The notes under the pieces were generated by a model. It ran no database searches, was not told the origin of the DNA, and worked only from the letters and a program-made list of their open reading frames with translations. A stretch of 64,000 nucleotides of DNA from Flavicella marina (GTDB lineage Bacteria > Bacteroidota > Bacteroidia > Flavobacteriales > Flavobacteriaceae): positions 372,001 through 436,000 of the forward strand of contig NZ_VYVA01000003.1 of NCBI RefSeq assembly GCF_009193215.1. Direction: 5' to 3'. Below, piece after piece: positions 36,034-43,635 of the stretch. The translations under genes and the position numbers were made by a program. Position 1 is the stretch's first letter, and each line of letters begins with the position of its first letter.

Positions 36034-37957
36034 CTTTAATTGTTTTCAGTTGTTTTTCGTATACTGCTTCTAAGCTAGTGTTTAACATTCTGTTTTCCCA
36101 GTATTTGTTGGTTGTTTTTCCTGTAAGATATCTTTCAATCATTAAGCTTGCGATTGGTGCGGCGATCATTGAACCATAACCACCATTTTCGATATATACT
36201 ACTAAAGCTATTTTAGGATTTTTTTTCGGTGCAAATGCTACGAATATTGAATGGTCTTCGAATTGTATTTTTTTACCGTCGATTCTTTTAAAGTTTTCTG
36301 CAGTACCGGTTTTACCACAAATTTCAATGTCTTTTAAACGCACGTGTTTGGCGGTACCTGTTTTGAATACATCATGCATTCCTTCGATAATAGGAGGGAA
36401 GTGTTTTGGGTTTATAGTTGTCGAGTGAAGGGTAGTGTATGCTGAGTCGATTGGGGTTTTATCACTGGTTGCTTTTAAGATATGAGGAGTGTAATAATAT
36501 CCTTTGTTGGCTACAGCAGCAGTCATATTTGCCAGTTGTATCGGTGTGGTTAAAATTTGACCTTGTCCGATAGCATTCGAAATGGTATAGGTAGCTCTCC
36601 ATCTGCCATCAGGATACCATCTGTTGTACAAGGCTGCATCTGGAATCAATCCTTTTTGACCTTGTGGTAAATCGTAACCTAAGTACTGTCCTAAGCCGAA
36701 ACTTCTAATATGTTTACTCCATGCATTCATTCCCTCAGAAGCGGTTGGGTATTTCTCTATAATTCTTCTGTAAACATTGGAGAAGTAGCTATTACAAGAT
36801 TTAGCTAGCCCTTGCTGTAATTTTATCGGTTGGTTGAAAATACCACAGTGACATCCCATAAATTCTTTTTCTCTTGCTCCATATTTATAGCCATGAAAAC
36901 AGCGAAAAGACGTCTTAGGTGTGATTACTTCTTCTTGCAATCCTGCGAGCCCTTGAATAATTTTAAAAGGAGATCCAGGCGCATATTGTGCTAGTAAGCT
37001 TCTGTCGTACATAGGTTTGTTGATCGTGTCGCTAAAAAAGATAACAGAATTTTTAGAACGTTCTCTTCCTACCATTAAGTTGGGGTTGTAGTTCGGCATC
37101 GTAATCAAACTAAGGATTTCACCAGAGTCTGGTTCAATAGCTACGATACCACCCCTTTTTCCTTTCATCAGAGCTTCTCCATATTGTTGTAATTCAGAAT
37201 CTAAAGTTAATGTTAGGTCTTTACCATCTACCGGTAAGGTATCGTAGATTCCGTTTTTATAGGGACCAATTATTTTATTAAACCGATCACGTTGTAGGTA
37301 TTTTACCCCTTTTATTCCTCTTAAAAATGATTCGTATTGTTTTTCTACTCCTGTAGTACCAATAAGTTCTCCCGGTTGGTAGTATGGGTTTTTATTAGCT
37401 ACTTCGTCGTTAACTTCATTTACATAACCTAAAACATTTGCGGCAGAATTGATTGGGTAATTTCTCAAGAGTTTTCTTTCAATATAAAACCCTTTGTACT
37501 TATGCATTTTTTCTTGAAGGTAGGCGTAGTCTTCTTTCGATAAGTGTGCTAAAAAAACAGAAGGAAGTCTACGAGACCATTTTTTTGCTTTGTCAAAACG
37601 CTTTAAAAAATAGGCTTTGTCAATTTTTAGTAGTTTGCAAAATTCAACAGTGTCTAGTGGGGCTACTTCTCTGGGTACAATCATTAAATTATATGATTGT
37701 TTATTTGCGACTAAGAGTGTTCCTTTTCTATCGTAAATATATCCTCTTTCTGGGTAGTCAAATAACTTTTTTATTGTCGAACTCCTAAGGTTATTTTGGT
37801 TGTTAGCGTTAGAAATAATTTGCAGATAAAAAAGCTTTCCGATAAATATGAAAGCAATGGTGATAATGAAAAATGATAAAAGATATCCGCGTTTCAAATT
37901 AATTCTTAGTAATGGGTTGATGCTCCTTTTTTTGTCAAATATAAACCTAAAATACAC
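36014..37957 (-). CDS. mrdA: penicillin-binding protein 2
   Basis: A class B transpeptidase that crosslinks peptidoglycan during elongation, 647 residues if read from the ATG. The membrane anchor is near 28-46 and the PBP dimer domain follows. The transpeptidase active site is complete: Ser329-x-x-Lys332 (SPFK), Ser387-x-Asn389 (SCN) and Lys549-Thr-Gly (KTGT). The start is uncertain: the ATG at 37957 overlaps mreD by 52 bp, while a TTG at 37895-37897, 8 bp after the mreD stop, gives 627 residues with an N-terminus (MKRGYLLSFFIIT) of usual form. Partners are RodA downstream and MreBCD upstream. Confidence 0.93.
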   Translation of the reverse strand: MYFRFIFDKKRSINPLLRINLKRGYLLSFFIITIAFIFIGKLFYLQIISNANNQNNLRSSTIKKLFDYPERGYIYDRKGTLLVANKQSYNLMIVPREVAPLDTVEFCKLLKIDKAYFLKRFDKAKKWSRRLPSVFLAHLSKEDYAYLQEKMHKYKGFYIERKLLRNYPINSAANVLGYVNEVNDEVANKNPYYQPGELIGTTGVEKQYESFLRGIKGVKYLQRDRFNKIIGPYKNGIYDTLPVDGKDLTLTLDSELQQYGEALMKGKRGGIVAIEPDSGEILSLITMPNYNPNLMVGRERSKNSVIFFSDTINKPMYDRSLLAQYAPGSPFKIIQGLAGLQEEVITPKTSFRCFHGYKYGAREKEFMGCHCGIFNQPIKLQQGLAKSCNSYFSNVYRRIIEKYPTASEGMNAWSKHIRSFGLGQYLGYDLPQGQKGLIPDAALYNRWYPDGRWRATYTISNAIGQGQILTTPIQLANMTAAVANKGYYYTPHILKATSDKTPIDSAYTTLHSTTINPKHFPPIIEGMHDVFKTGTAKHVRLKDIEICGKTGTAENFKRIDGKKIQFEDHSIFVAFAPKKNPKIALVVYIENGGYGSMIAAPIASLMIERYLTGKTTNKYWENRMLNTSLEAVYEKQLKTIKGESTEE

Positions 37958-38424
37958 AAGAATATTGTCACCACACTAGTAGAAAATGTTTTATAAAGAA
38001 CAGTCCCAAATTCTCTGAGGCTCCAATACTCGATTGAAAATAGTAAAAAATGATGCACCAATGTTAAAAGTGAAATATAGACAAGTGTCTTAGGTAAAGG
38101 TTCGTTGTTTAACTTGAATAATTGGAAGTCTAAATCTTGTGAGTTCCAAATAATTTTGATCAATGGAAGGGTAAGATAGGCTGTTGCTACAGTTGCAGCT
38201 GCGTTGATTCCTCCAGTGTTTGAAAATAAGTCTATGCACAATCCAAATAAAAACGATACAATCAGAAAATTTGCTCTTTTGGTTTCAACCGGGTATAGAA
38301 AAATAAATAACAGATATGCGTTTGGGTTTAGGAAGCCGAAAAGATGTATTCTATTCAGAATCAAAGTTTGTATCAAAAGAAGTAATACAAAACGAAAACC
38401 GATAATTAATGTTTCTCTAGTCAT
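37906..38424 (-). CDS. mreD: rod shape-determining protein MreD
   Basis: A 172-residue inner-membrane protein with five or six hydrophobic segments, in the MreD position between mreC and mrdA. Sequence conservation in this family is low. The segment NPNAYLLFIFLYPVE near residues 33-47 and FLFGLCIDLFSNTGGINAAATVATAYL near 58-84 are characteristic. It overlaps mreC by 8 bp. Together with MreB and MreC it positions the elongasome. Confidence 0.92.
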   Translation of the reverse strand: MTRETLIIGFRFVLLLLIQTLILNRIHLFGFLNPNAYLLFIFLYPVETKRANFLIVSFLFGLCIDLFSNTGGINAAATVATAYLTLPLIKIIWNSQDLDFQLFKLNNEPLPKTLVYISLLTLVHHFLLFSIEYWSLREFGTVLYKTFSTSVVTIFLCILGLYLTKKGASTHY

Positions 38425-39223
38425 TTTCGTGTAGTTCTAAGATTTCTTCTTTGTCTAAGTTGTCTATAACATGCACATATCCTAAATTACTCATATCTGT
38501 GAATAATGAGATTTCAATGTTGCTGTAATTCTTATTACTTGCTTCGAAACTTTTGATGATTCCGATAGGTAAGTTTTCAGGAAAAAGGATTGACTTTCCA
38601 CCACTTACAATGGTATCACCAATTGCAATATTAGCTTGTCTTTGAATGTCTAATAATTGCACGGTTTTATAGTCTTTACCATCCCAAGTAAGGGTACCGA
38701 AATAATTGTTTTTTTGTAAGCGGGCATTGATTTTTGTATTGTTGTTCAGTATGCTCAACACAGTTGCGTAATTATGCGATACTTGATTTACAATTCCGAT
38801 AATTCCTGTACTATTGATAACTCCCATATCTATATGTACACCATCATTGGTTCCTTTGTTTATGGTAAGTATGTTATTGCGATGCGTGTAATTATTTGCT
38901 ATTATTTTTGCAGAAATGTATTGGTTTTTCACCAAGTTTGTGTCAAGGTGTACCGTATCTAAGGCTGCAGTTTGTAGCCCTAGTTTGGTTCTTAAAAATG
39001 CATTTTCTTCAGATAGACGTAAGTTCTCTTCTTTAAGTGTCGTGTATTCAAAAAACGATACGGTTTTGTTTAAAAAACCACCAGTTATCGCGTTGGCTGA
39101 ATTGATAAACTGACTTTTATGGTAGCTGTGGGATTGTATGATGAAACCGAAGGCAATAATTTCAAGCAAGACAAACAGCAAGAAATATTTGTATTTTTCA
39201 ATAAAATAAGCAATTTGCTGCAT
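38417..39223 (-). CDS. mreC: rod shape-determining protein MreC
   Basis: A 268-residue protein with a membrane helix near 14-29, a coiled-coil region (about 55-80: EYTTLKEENLRLSEENAFLRTK), and a periplasmic beta-rich domain (to about 260, including GVINSTGIIGIVNQV). This is the layout of MreC, which forms filaments in the periplasm and activates PBP2-RodA. The gene is 49 bp after mreB and overlaps mreD. Confidence 0.95.
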   Translation of the reverse strand: MQQIAYFIEKYKYFLLFVLLEIIAFGFIIQSHSYHKSQFINSANAITGGFLNKTVSFFEYTTLKEENLRLSEENAFLRTKLGLQTAALDTVHLDTNLVKNQYISAKIIANNYTHRNNILTINKGTNDGVHIDMGVINSTGIIGIVNQVSHNYATVLSILNNNTKINARLQKNNYFGTLTWDGKDYKTVQLLDIQRQANIAIGDTIVSGGKSILFPENLPIGIIKSFEASNKNYSNIEISLFTDMSNLGYVHVIDNLDKEEILELHEND

Positions 39224-39272
39224 CGATTTTTTGTCTAATCACATTGAAATACCTCAATGGTATTTTTATCAT

Positions 39273-40301
39273 TTATTTTAAAAGTACACTTTTGTAAAGG
39301 TCTATTTTTTTAAGCGCAATTCCGGTACCTCTTACCACGGCTCTTAACGGATCTTCAGCAATGTAAACTGGTAGATCTGTTTTTTTTGATAGACGTTTGT
39401 CTAAGCCTCTTAACATTGATCCACCACCCGCTAAATATATTCCTGTGTTGTAAATATCTGCTGCTAATTCTGGAGGTGTTTTCGAAAGTGTTTCCATTAC
39501 AGCATCTTCAATTCGTAGAATAGACTTGTCTAATGCTTTTGCAATCTCTCTGTAAGAAACCTGAACTTGTTTTGGTTTACCGCTTAATAGGTCACGGCCT
39601 TGAACGAGCATGTCATCTGGAGGTGTTTCTAAATCTTCTGTAGCAGCTCCAATTTGAATTTTAATTTTTTCAGCAGTAGTTTCTCCAACAAATAAGTTGT
39701 GTTGCGTACGCATGTAATACATGATGTCGTTCGTAAACAAATCACCTGCAACTTTTACAGACTTGTCACAAACAATACCAGCCAATGCAATTACGGCGAT
39801 TTCGGTAGTACCACCACCTATATCAATAATCATATTTCCTTTTGGTTCCATGATATCGATACCTACACCAATTGCGGCAGCCATTGGTTCGTAAATTAAG
39901 TATATTTCTTTAGCATTCATGTGCATCGCAGAATCACGAACCGCACGTTTTTCAACCTCAGTAATTCCAGAAGGAATACAGATGACCATACGCAATGCTG
40001 GGGGAAACATTCTTTTTTTAATAGAAGGGATGTTCTTGATAAATTCTTTTATCATTCCTTCAGAAGCTTCAAAATCAGCAATTACACCATCTTTCAATGG
40101 ACGAATTGTTTTAATGTTTTCATGCGTTTTACCTTGCATCAGGTTTGCTTTTTGTCCTGTTGCGATAATTTTACCAGAAGACCTGTCTCTTGCTACAATC
40201 GAGGGGGCATCTACCACTACTTTTCCATTGTGAATGATAAGTGTGTTGGCAGTTCCTAAATCAATAGCAACATCTTCAATCATGAAATCAAAAAAACCCA
40301 T
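39273..40301 (-). CDS. mreB: actin-like cell-shape protein MreB
   Basis: A 342-residue bacterial actin of full length. The phosphate-binding motif AIDLGTANTLI (residues 13-23) and the second DIGGGTTEIAVIAL near 165-178, together with GGSMLRGLDKRL near 300, define the ATPase fold. It forms membrane-associated filaments that organise cylindrical wall synthesis. It begins the operon mreB-mreC-mreD-mrdA-rodA and is separated from upstream purH by a hairpin. Confidence 0.98.
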   Translation of the reverse strand: MGFFDFMIEDVAIDLGTANTLIIHNGKVVVDAPSIVARDRSSGKIIATGQKANLMQGKTHENIKTIRPLKDGVIADFEASEGMIKEFIKNIPSIKKRMFPPALRMVICIPSGITEVEKRAVRDSAMHMNAKEIYLIYEPMAAAIGVGIDIMEPKGNMIIDIGGGTTEIAVIALAGIVCDKSVKVAGDLFTNDIMYYMRTQHNLFVGETTAEKIKIQIGAATEDLETPPDDMLVQGRDLLSGKPKQVQVSYREIAKALDKSILRIEDAVMETLSKTPPELAADIYNTGIYLAGGGSMLRGLDKRLSKKTDLPVYIAEDPLRAVVRGTGIALKKIDLYKSVLLK

Positions 40302-40333
40302 AGTTCTTTTTTCGGTATTAGGTTAAAATATAA

Positions 40334-40363
40334 AGAATGTGCTCACAAAAGTGAACACATTCT
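40334..40363 (-). terminator. terminator between purH and mreB
   Basis: A 13-bp stem with one wobble pair (40334-40346 with 40351-40363) and a 4-nt loop, followed on the minus strand by a T/A-rich tract. It is weaker than the other terminators here, and some read-through into mreB is possible. Confidence 0.6.
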
Positions 40364-40377
40364 CCAAATTTAATGAA

Positions 40378-41904
40378 TTAATGTTTAAAATGACGTGTTC
40401 CAGTGAAAACCATTCCGATATTGTTAGCATCACAATAATCGATTGATAATTGGTCTTTGATAGAACCACCTGGTTGTATTACAGCTTCGATTCCTGCATT
40501 GCCTGCAATCTCTACACAGTCAGGGAAAGGGAAGAATGCATCACTTGCCATTACCGCTCCATTTAAATCGAAATTGAAAGTTTTTGCTTTGGCAATAGCT
40601 TGCTCTAATGCATCTACTCTTGATGTTTGTCCGGTACCACCTGCACACAATTGTTTGTTTTTTACCAAAATAATTGTGTTCGACTTTGTATGCTTACAGA
40701 TTTTCGAAGCAAATAATAAATCTTCAACTTCTGAATCAGAAACTACACGTTTGGTAACGTTTGTCAAATCTTCTTTTTTGTCTGTTACGTTGTTCGGGTC
40801 TTGCGCTAAAACTCCGTTTAAAGCAGTTCTGTAACTGATGTTTGGGAATTCAACGTCTTTCTGAACTAAAATGATTCTGTTTTTCTTACCTTTTAAAACC
40901 TCTAAAGCTTCTTCAGAGTAAGATGGTGCAATTACTACTTCGCAGAACAAACTGTGAATTTCATTGGCTGTATCTAAATCAATTTCTTTATTTGCAATCA
41001 ACACACCACCAAAAGCAGAAGTTGGATCACCAGCCAAAGCATCTTTATAAGCTTGAGCCAAGGTGTCTCTTTGTGCAAAACCACAAGCATTGTTGTGTTT
41101 TAAAATGGCGAAAGTCGGAGCTTCATTTTTGAACTCTCTAATTAAATTCACAGCTGCATCAACATCTAACAAATTATTGAATGATAATTCTTTACCGTGC
41201 AATTGATCAAATAATTCTTCAAGGTTACCGTAGAAAAATCCTTTTTGGTGAGGGTTTTCTCCGTAGCGTAATTGTTTTACAGTGTCAAAACTTTGTCTGA
41301 ATTGTGGTTGGTCATCATTCATATAATTGAAGATAGCCGAGTCGTAGTGACTAGAAACGGCAAAAGACTTTGCTGAGAATGATTTTCTTTGCTCGATTGT
41401 CGTTGCACCGTTTTGTTCTGTAATGATGTCTAAGAATTCTCCGTATTGATCCATAGATGATACACAGATTACATCTTTAAAGTTTTTCGCTGCAGCTCTA
41501 ATTAAAGAAATCCCACCAATATCAATTTTTTCAATAATATCTTGTTCTGGAGCACCACTAGCAACAGTTTTTTCGAAAGGATATAAATCTACGATTACGA
41601 TATCAATTTCTGGAATTTCAAATTCTTCAATTTGTTTTTGGTCACCTTCGTTTTCACGTCTGTTTAAGATTCCACCAAAAACTTTTGGGTGTAAGGTTTT
41701 AACACGTCCTCCTAGAATTGAAGGATACGATGTTAAATCTTCTACGCGAACCACATCAATACCCAAATCTTTGATAAAAGTTTCGGTACCTCCAGTTGTG
41801 TAAATAGTAACATTTAATTCATTTAATTTCTTAACAATAGGCTCTAAACCATCTTTGTGAAATACAGAAATTAAGGCAGATTTTGCTGTTTTGCTAGTGC
41901 TCAT
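40378..41904 (-). CDS. purH: bifunctional AICAR transformylase/IMP cyclohydrolase
   Basis: A 508-residue enzyme performing the last two steps of purine synthesis, formylation of AICAR and cyclisation to IMP. The ATG at 41902-41904 is preferred over a longer frame that would include the promoter. The N-terminal cyclohydrolase domain has TTGGTETFIKDLGI and ILGGRVKTLHPKVFGGIL (conserved KTLHP); the transformylase domain carries ILKHNNACGFA with the conserved Lys-His pair. The C-terminus ends VFTGTRHFKH. It is a single-gene unit. Confidence 0.97.
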   Translation of the reverse strand: MSTSKTAKSALISVFHKDGLEPIVKKLNELNVTIYTTGGTETFIKDLGIDVVRVEDLTSYPSILGGRVKTLHPKVFGGILNRRENEGDQKQIEEFEIPEIDIVIVDLYPFEKTVASGAPEQDIIEKIDIGGISLIRAAAKNFKDVICVSSMDQYGEFLDIITEQNGATTIEQRKSFSAKSFAVSSHYDSAIFNYMNDDQPQFRQSFDTVKQLRYGENPHQKGFFYGNLEELFDQLHGKELSFNNLLDVDAAVNLIREFKNEAPTFAILKHNNACGFAQRDTLAQAYKDALAGDPTSAFGGVLIANKEIDLDTANEIHSLFCEVVIAPSYSEEALEVLKGKKNRIILVQKDVEFPNISYRTALNGVLAQDPNNVTDKKEDLTNVTKRVVSDSEVEDLLFASKICKHTKSNTIILVKNKQLCAGGTGQTSRVDALEQAIAKAKTFNFDLNGAVMASDAFFPFPDCVEIAGNAGIEAVIQPGGSIKDQLSIDYCDANNIGMVFTGTRHFKH

Positions 41905-41927
41905 TTTATGTGTTGTAAAATTTTCTG

Positions 41928-41958
41928 CGAAGTTACTAATATTGTGATGTTTTCGCAA
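41928..41958 (-). promoter_or_regulatory. candidate promoter of purH
   Basis: On the minus strand, TTG (41956-41958) and TAACTTCG (41928-41935) are separated by 20 bp. The -7 box differs from TAnnTTTG by one base. It ends 23 bp before the ATG. Confidence 0.5.
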
Positions 41959-42088
41959 CTATTATTCTCTAGTCCAAACGAATATTTTTTTGCTTTATTT
42001 TCTCATGGAAAAAAAGATTTTGAGATGGGTCTTTTTTTAGAGAATTGTACTTCATTTAAAAAGTGGTATTTTTGATGAAAAAGGTTTT

Positions 42089-42646
42089 ATGAGTAAGAGA
42101 AAAAGCATCATTGGTTTTTTGATTAAATTTTTTGGATCCTACTTTTTAATGTTTGCGATCTACTCATTTTATTTGTCGAACACACAGGTTAAAGATGGAG
42201 GGTTTACCTGTGCTCCAATTACCGAAAAAGTTGCAATTCAGACGACTTCTTTGTTGAATCTTTTCGGTTATAATGCAAGTTTCGAGCAACATGATCAAGA
42301 ACTTTCAGTAAAATTGTTTTTAAACAATGTGTATCTCGCTAGGGTTATTGAAGGCTGTAATTCTATTAATATCATTATTTTATTTGTTGCTTTTATTATT
42401 GCGTTTCCAGGCGCCTTGAAGAGAACGGTTTTGTATGCGTTGTTCGGAAGTTTTTTAATTTATTATGTGAACATTGTGAGAATTGCATTTTTGACAGTTG
42501 CTTTAGCAAAATTCCCAGAACAGCGTGAAGTCTTGCATAATTTAGTGTTTCCTGCAATTATATACGGATTGGTATTCCTTTTATGGGTCGTTTGGGTAAA
42601 TTATTTTTCTAGTTACAAACAAGTGCGAGATGAAAAAAACAATTAG
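42089..42646 (+). CDS. xrtF: exosortase family protein XrtF
   Basis: A 185-residue membrane cysteine protease-transpeptidase. It has an N-terminal hydrophobic segment and four or so helices. The three conserved catalytic residues of exosortases are present: Cys90 in EGCNSINI, Arg131 in NIVRIAFL and His150 in VLHNLVFP. This fits the Flavobacteriia-specific exosortase F, which is expected to process proteins with a C-terminal sorting signal. The following gene overlaps by 17 bp and is its dedicated partner. No substrate with a sorting tail is encoded in this window. Confidence 0.92.
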   Translation: MSKRKSIIGFLIKFFGSYFLMFAIYSFYLSNTQVKDGGFTCAPITEKVAIQTTSLLNLFGYNASFEQHDQELSVKLFLNNVYLARVIEGCNSINIIILFVAFIIAFPGALKRTVLYALFGSFLIYYVNIVRIAFLTVALAKFPEQREVLHNLVFPAIIYGLVFLLWVVWVNYFSSYKQVRDEKNN

Positions 42647-43073
42647 ATACTTTCTTGTGGCATTGCTTTTTTTAGCATTAGTTTTGGTAAGAGCATTTGA
42701 GACTGAGCTTTTTTATGATCCATTCATTGTGTTTTTTCAAAATGATTATTTGTACACTTCTATTCCGCAGTTTGATTTCGGTAAATTAATTTTGAACTTA
42801 TGCTATCGCTATACATTGAACTCAATAATTTCTATTGCAATTATTTATCTAGTTTTTGAAAAACTAGGTTATGTGATCTTAGCTTCTAAGTTATATGTGT
42901 ATGGATTTGTTATGTTAACTATTGTGTTTTCTGTACTGTTGTATTTTGATTTCTCTTCTGGATACTTATTGCCTTTTTACATTCGAAGATTTATCATCCA
43001 TCCTTTGTTTTTATTGTTGTTATTGGCAGCTTTATTTTATGAAATGTTGATTGGGGTAAAGCCGAAACTGTAA
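42630..43073 (+). CDS. exosortase F system-associated protein
   Basis: A 147-residue polytopic membrane protein with four hydrophobic segments, and FFQNDYLYTSIPQFDFGKLILNLCYRYTLNS in the first loop. Its overlap with xrtF (17 bp) and its composition match the small protein invariably paired with exosortase F in flavobacteria. Its role is unknown, though pairing suggests it assists XrtF in the membrane. Confidence 0.85.
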   Translation: MKKTIRYFLVALLFLALVLVRAFETELFYDPFIVFFQNDYLYTSIPQFDFGKLILNLCYRYTLNSIISIAIIYLVFEKLGYVILASKLYVYGFVMLTIVFSVLLYFDFSSGYLLPFYIRRFIIHPLFLLLLLAALFYEMLIGVKPKL

Positions 43074-43113
43074 CTTTTAACAGTTTTTAATAGTGTCAAT
43101 TTTAGAGGTTTCG

Positions 43114-43121
43114 TAATTTTG
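43114..43121 (+). promoter_or_regulatory. -7 element immediately upstream of the HYC_CC_PP gene
   Basis: TAATTTTG matches TAnnTTTG, and the GTG start codon begins only 4 bp beyond it. If used, the transcript would be leaderless or nearly so. The -33 position lacks TTG. Confidence 0.4.
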
Positions 43122-43125
43122 TAAT

Positions 43126-43545
43126 GTGAAAGATTTTTTAGTTAAAATAAGTTCGTTGTTCATGGCACTTTTGGTGTTGTTCTCATCCATGTCTTTTGGT
43201 GTGAGTAAACATTATTGTGCGGATGAAGTAGCCTCGGTGTCTTATTTTGTAGCAGATTCAGGTTGTGGTATGGAAGCCTTGCCTGTATCGTGCGAAACGA
43301 CTAAAACACAGCACATAGAAAAAAAATCCTGCTGTAAAACTGAATTTCAACTGATTGATGGAAGTGATTTTTTACAAAAAGATGATTTTTCTATTGTAAA
43401 AATTCAACTCGAAAGTTATTCGATTCCTGTAGTGTCAGATTTGAGTTTTCAGATTTTTGATACGAATAATAACGCCTATAATTTTTACAGTTCTCCTACA
43501 CTTCTAAAAGATAGAACTGTCTTGTTCGAAACATATTTGATTTGA
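43126..43545 (+). CDS. HYC_CC_PP family protein, probable metal-handling
   Basis: A 139-residue protein starting at GTG, because this start keeps the positively charged signal region (MKDFLVKISS). After the hydrophobic signal come the family hallmarks: HYC at residues 29-31, an isolated Cys47, Cys56, and CC at 69-70 in KKSCCKTEF. The final PP signature is degenerate (SSPT near 125). Cys/His-rich proteins of this group accompany TonB-dependent receptors and HMA-domain proteins in Bacteroidota, as here, which suggests copper or another soft metal (inference). The receptor follows 90 bp downstream. Confidence 0.83.
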   Translation: MKDFLVKISSLFMALLVLFSSMSFGVSKHYCADEVASVSYFVADSGCGMEALPVSCETTKTQHIEKKSCCKTEFQLIDGSDFLQKDDFSIVKIQLESYSIPVVSDLSFQIFDTNNNAYNFYSSPTLLKDRTVLFETYLI

Positions 43546-43635
43546 TTTTTAGATAAGAACAACTAAAGAAAGAGTTGCAAATAACTATCTAAAAATAAGA
43601 GATATTCATTGAGAATTTCTCGTAAAATTAAATAC

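Noticed and set aside
39919-40259. Two overlapping rightward frames of about 110 codons opposite mreB
   Set aside because: MreB is conserved end to end on the other strand; neither frame has a promoter or family features.
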